The translations under genes and the position numbers were made by a program. This document shows, in pieces, positions 61,956-64,000 of a stretch of DNA of 64,000 nt. The notes under the pieces were generated by a model. That model had not been told where the DNA came from, ran no database searches, and was given only the letters and a program-made list of their open reading frames with translations. The stretch is from Pseudomonas sp. HR96 (GTDB taxonomy: Bacteria; Pseudomonadota; Gammaproteobacteria; Pseudomonadales; Pseudomonadaceae). Each line of letters begins with the position of its first letter. Positions within the stretch are counted from its first letter, which is position 1. The DNA is taken from NCBI RefSeq assembly GCF_034059295.1, contig NZ_CP139141.1, positions 3,207,001 through 3,271,000 of the forward strand, in the 5' to 3' direction.

Positions 61956-63388
61956 CAAGCCACCTCCGGACGCGGCAGATCCCAGCCCCGGGGGGTGCGC
62001 TGGTGCCAGTCGCTGGCCTGCTGCCAGGCCTGGCCAATGCGCAGGATCAGCGGTTCGGCAAAGGCTCGGCCGACGATTTGCACCGACACCGGCATGCCCT
62101 GCCCGTCGAAGCCTGCGGGCAAGGCCACCGAGCACAGGTCGAGCAGGTTGGCGAAACGCCCGAGCAGTGCCAGCGGCGTGCCGTACTCGTCGACCTCGGC
62201 CAGCGGCACACTGCCCACCGCGTTGGTCGGGAACACGCAAGCGTCGACGTTGAGCATGGCCTGGGCCATGGCCGCCCGGGCACTGCGCCGCTGGCGATGC
62301 AGATCGATGTAGTCGCGCGCATCGATGGCCCGGCCCGCCAGCACCCGGCGGCGAACATGCGGGTCGAACTGCAGGTCGTCGCGCTCGAACAGGCTGCCCA
62401 GGCTGGCGTAGCCCTCGGCGCTCATCAGCCCACCGGCCACGCGCATGCAGTGCTCCAGCGGCACCGGCAAAGGCTGCTCGACCAGTTGCAGACCCAGCGC
62501 CTCGAGGCCTTGCAGGGTGCGGTCATAGACCGCCAGAACGTCGTCGGCGATGTTCACCCGCTCGGTTTGCGGCAGCACCCACAGGCGCAGGCCGGCCACC
62601 GGCAGGCGCAGCCCGGCGGCGGCGCTGAATTGTGGCGCGCGCGCCGAGGCCGGGTCCAGCGGGTCGGCACCGAGCATCGCGTCGAGCATCCACGCGGCGT
62701 CCTCGACGGTGTGGGTCAACGGCCCGACGGTGTCCAGGGTCGGGCACAGCTCGATCAAGCCATGCCGGCTGATCAGCCCGCGCGTGGTCTTGAGCCCCAC
62801 CAGCCCGCACAATCCGGCCGGGATGCGCACCGAGCCACCGGTGTCGGTGCCGAGCGCGGCGCTGGCCAGGCCGCAGGCGACGGCTACCGCCGAACCGCTG
62901 CTGGAGCCGCCGGGCGCACGATGCACCTCGCGATCCCAGGGGTTCCAGGGCGTGCCCATGACGGCGTTGGTGCCCCAGCCGCCGAAGGCGAATTCCACCG
63001 TGTGGGTCTTGCCCATGATTATCGCGCCGGCGCGTTGCAAGCGCCCGACGGCGGTGGCGGTGATCTGCGACCGGCGCGCGGGCAGCGCTCGCGAGCCGCC
63101 GGTGATGCGCTGCTGCTCGATCTCGAAAAGGTCCTTGATGGCCACGGGAATGCCGTGCAGCGGGCCCAGGTCGATGCCTGCCCGACGCTGCCGATCGGCC
63201 GCCTGCGCCGCCGCCAGGGCGCGCTCGTGGTAGGCCTCGACATAGGCGTTGAGCTGCGCATTGAAGCGCTCGATACGCGCCAGCTGCGCCGTCACCAGGC
63301 TTTCGCTGGTCAAGTCGCCGGCGCGCAGGGCCTGCTGCAGGCTGGCAATGCTGTGGGACGCCTGGGAGTCCAGTGAACGCATGGTCAT
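61955..63388 (-). CDS. Amidase signature family enzyme
   Basis: A 477-residue amidase. The Ser-cisSer-Lys triad is visible: Lys85 in V-A-I-K-D-L-F, the G-G-S-S-S-G-S-A-V-A-V-A glycine-serine loop near 162, and nucleophile Ser186 in G-T-D-T-G-G-S-V-R-I-P. It hydrolyses an amide to acid and ammonia in the cytosol; the substrate is unknown. It lies between an amino-acid-type ABC permease and a DadA-like oxidase, suggesting uptake, deamidation and oxidation of one compound. The start at 63388 has GAGG eight bases upstream. Confidence 0.9.
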   Translation of the reverse strand: MTMRSLDSQASHSIASLQQALRAGDLTSESLVTAQLARIERFNAQLNAYVEAYHERALAAAQAADRQRRAGIDLGPLHGIPVAIKDLFEIEQQRITGGSRALPARRSQITATAVGRLQRAGAIIMGKTHTVEFAFGGWGTNAVMGTPWNPWDREVHRAPGGSSSGSAVAVACGLASAALGTDTGGSVRIPAGLCGLVGLKTTRGLISRHGLIELCPTLDTVGPLTHTVEDAAWMLDAMLGADPLDPASARAPQFSAAAGLRLPVAGLRLWVLPQTERVNIADDVLAVYDRTLQGLEALGLQLVEQPLPVPLEHCMRVAGGLMSAEGYASLGSLFERDDLQFDPHVRRRVLAGRAIDARDYIDLHRQRRSARAAMAQAMLNVDACVFPTNAVGSVPLAEVDEYGTPLALLGRFANLLDLCSVALPAGFDGQGMPVSVQIVGRAFAEPLILRIGQAWQQASDWHQRTPRGWDLPRPEVA

Positions 63389-63392
63389 GGGG

Positions 63393-64000
63393 TCAACCTC
63401 GAAGACTTCTGCGGCCGCGGGACAGGCGTTGCTCGAGCAACCGCGACAGCAAGGACAATGGAAAGGCGATGGCGAAATAGAACAGCCCCACCAGCAAGAA
63501 AATATGCATCGGCAAAAAGCTTTCCGAGGCGATGGCGCGCGCCGCCAGCATCAACTCGTTGGTGGCGATCAGCGCGCACAGCGAGCTGTCCTTGAGGATT
63601 GCCACGTAGGCGTTCAGCAGCGGTGGCAACAGCGCCCGCACCGCCTGCGGCAGGACCACCCAACGCAGCGTCTGCCACGGCGTCAGGCCGCTGGCCAGAG
63701 CCGCTTCACGCTGACCACGGTGAATGGCGTCGAGCCCGCCACGGAGGATCTCGGCGATATAGGCGCTGCCCTGCAGGCCCAGGCCCAGCGCTCCGGCGAC
63801 AGCCCCGGAGAGAGTCAGGCCTGCGCTCGGCAAGGCGAAATACAGGGTCAGCAGCAGCGCCAGCAGCGGCACCGCACGCATCGCCTGGACGAAGCCCTGG
63901 GCCAGGCGACGCAGCGTGGCGAAAGGGCTCTTGAGCGCCCACACCAGCAACGCGCCAAGCACCAGCGCCAGGGCGAACGCGCTCAGGGAAACCTCGGCGG
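63393..64000 (-). CDS. Polar amino-acid ABC transporter permease (partial, 5' end outside window)
   Basis: The last 200 or so residues of a HisM/GlnP-type permease: FVQAMRAVPLLALLLTLYFALP, the G-L-G-L-Q-G-S-A-Y-I-A-E-I-L-R-G-G segment and the EAA-like loop GQREAALASGLTPWQTLRWVVLPQAVR. It ends four bases before the amidase ATG. The frame stays open to 64000. Other importer genes should lie beyond the window edge. Confidence 0.9.
   Translation of the reverse strand, partial: AEVSLSAFALALVLGALLVWALKSPFATLRRLAQGFVQAMRAVPLLALLLTLYFALPSAGLTLSGAVAGALGLGLQGSAYIAEILRGGLDAIHRGQREAALASGLTPWQTLRWVVLPQAVRALLPPLLNAYVAILKDSSLCALIATNELMLAARAIASESFLPMHIFLLVGLFYFAIAFPLSLLSRLLEQRLSRGRRSLRG

Overview
The window is high-GC chromosomal DNA from a Pseudomonas, most likely of the putida/fluorescens lineage. 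This rests on the pcaIJ genes, the nag PTS operon, the RND pump with TetR and LysR neighbours, and many dispersed REP-like hairpins built from gtgggagcg and cgcgggc words. No rRNA, tRNA, CRISPR array, integrase or IS element was recognised. Functions are read from motifs and family knowledge; no database search was run.

Layout. 1-2380: cydP-cydA-cydB terminal oxidase (minus strand) behind a near-consensus ANR/FNR box. 2500-5640: orphan AAA ATPase, AhpD-like protein and a divergent MocR regulator. 5700-10960: metabolic singles (AcuI-type reductase, epoxide-hydrolase-like enzyme, pcaIJ, a cupin). 10939-11873: a deletion scar joining the C-terminal ends of a LysR gene and an aldo/keto reductase gene. 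12235-22214: a LysR regulator followed by a ten-gene co-directional cluster. It encodes an alpha/beta hydrolase, a RutA-like flavin monooxygenase, two RidA proteins, a BMP-type nucleoside-like ABC importer, an aldo/keto reductase and a RutF-like flavin reductase. This looks like a complete import-and-ring-opening pathway for an unidentified N-heterocycle.

22271-27178: an AT-richer island with a Tle5-type phospholipase D (probable type VI effector), two Sel1-repeat lipoproteins (probable immunity proteins), a relic of a second phospholipase C-terminus, and a possible third lipoprotein remnant. 27676-32000: MFS transporter, periplasmic binding protein, secreted GH5 glycosidase, a miniaturised chemoreceptor remnant and a dienelactone-hydrolase-like protein. 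32178-39380: the N-acetylglucosamine operon (GntR regulator, nagA, SIS-type deaminase, EIIA-HPr-EI fusion, EIICB permease). 39377-41168: AraC regulator and SDR. 41436-49151: amine/polyamine-type uptake and oxidation cluster (FAD oxidase, two permeases, binding protein, ATPase, aldehyde dehydrogenase, IclR regulator).

49152-52650: repeat-rich stretch around a divergent GST/TetR pair. It includes a tandem array of about four 321-bp units, each carrying long inverted arms. 52654-59407: TetR regulator, a tripartite RND efflux operon (minus strand) and a truncated LysR gene upstream of it. 59472-64000: glutathione peroxidase with an intrinsic terminator, a small Gly/Tyr/His-rich secreted protein, then an amino-acid oxidase, an amidase and an ABC permease that runs off the end of the window.

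The most promising material for new biology is the RutA-like/BMP-importer cluster and the rearranged phospholipase/Sel1 locus. The 321-bp array and the two deletion remnants (LysR/AKR scar, mini-chemoreceptor) are informative about genome remodelling.
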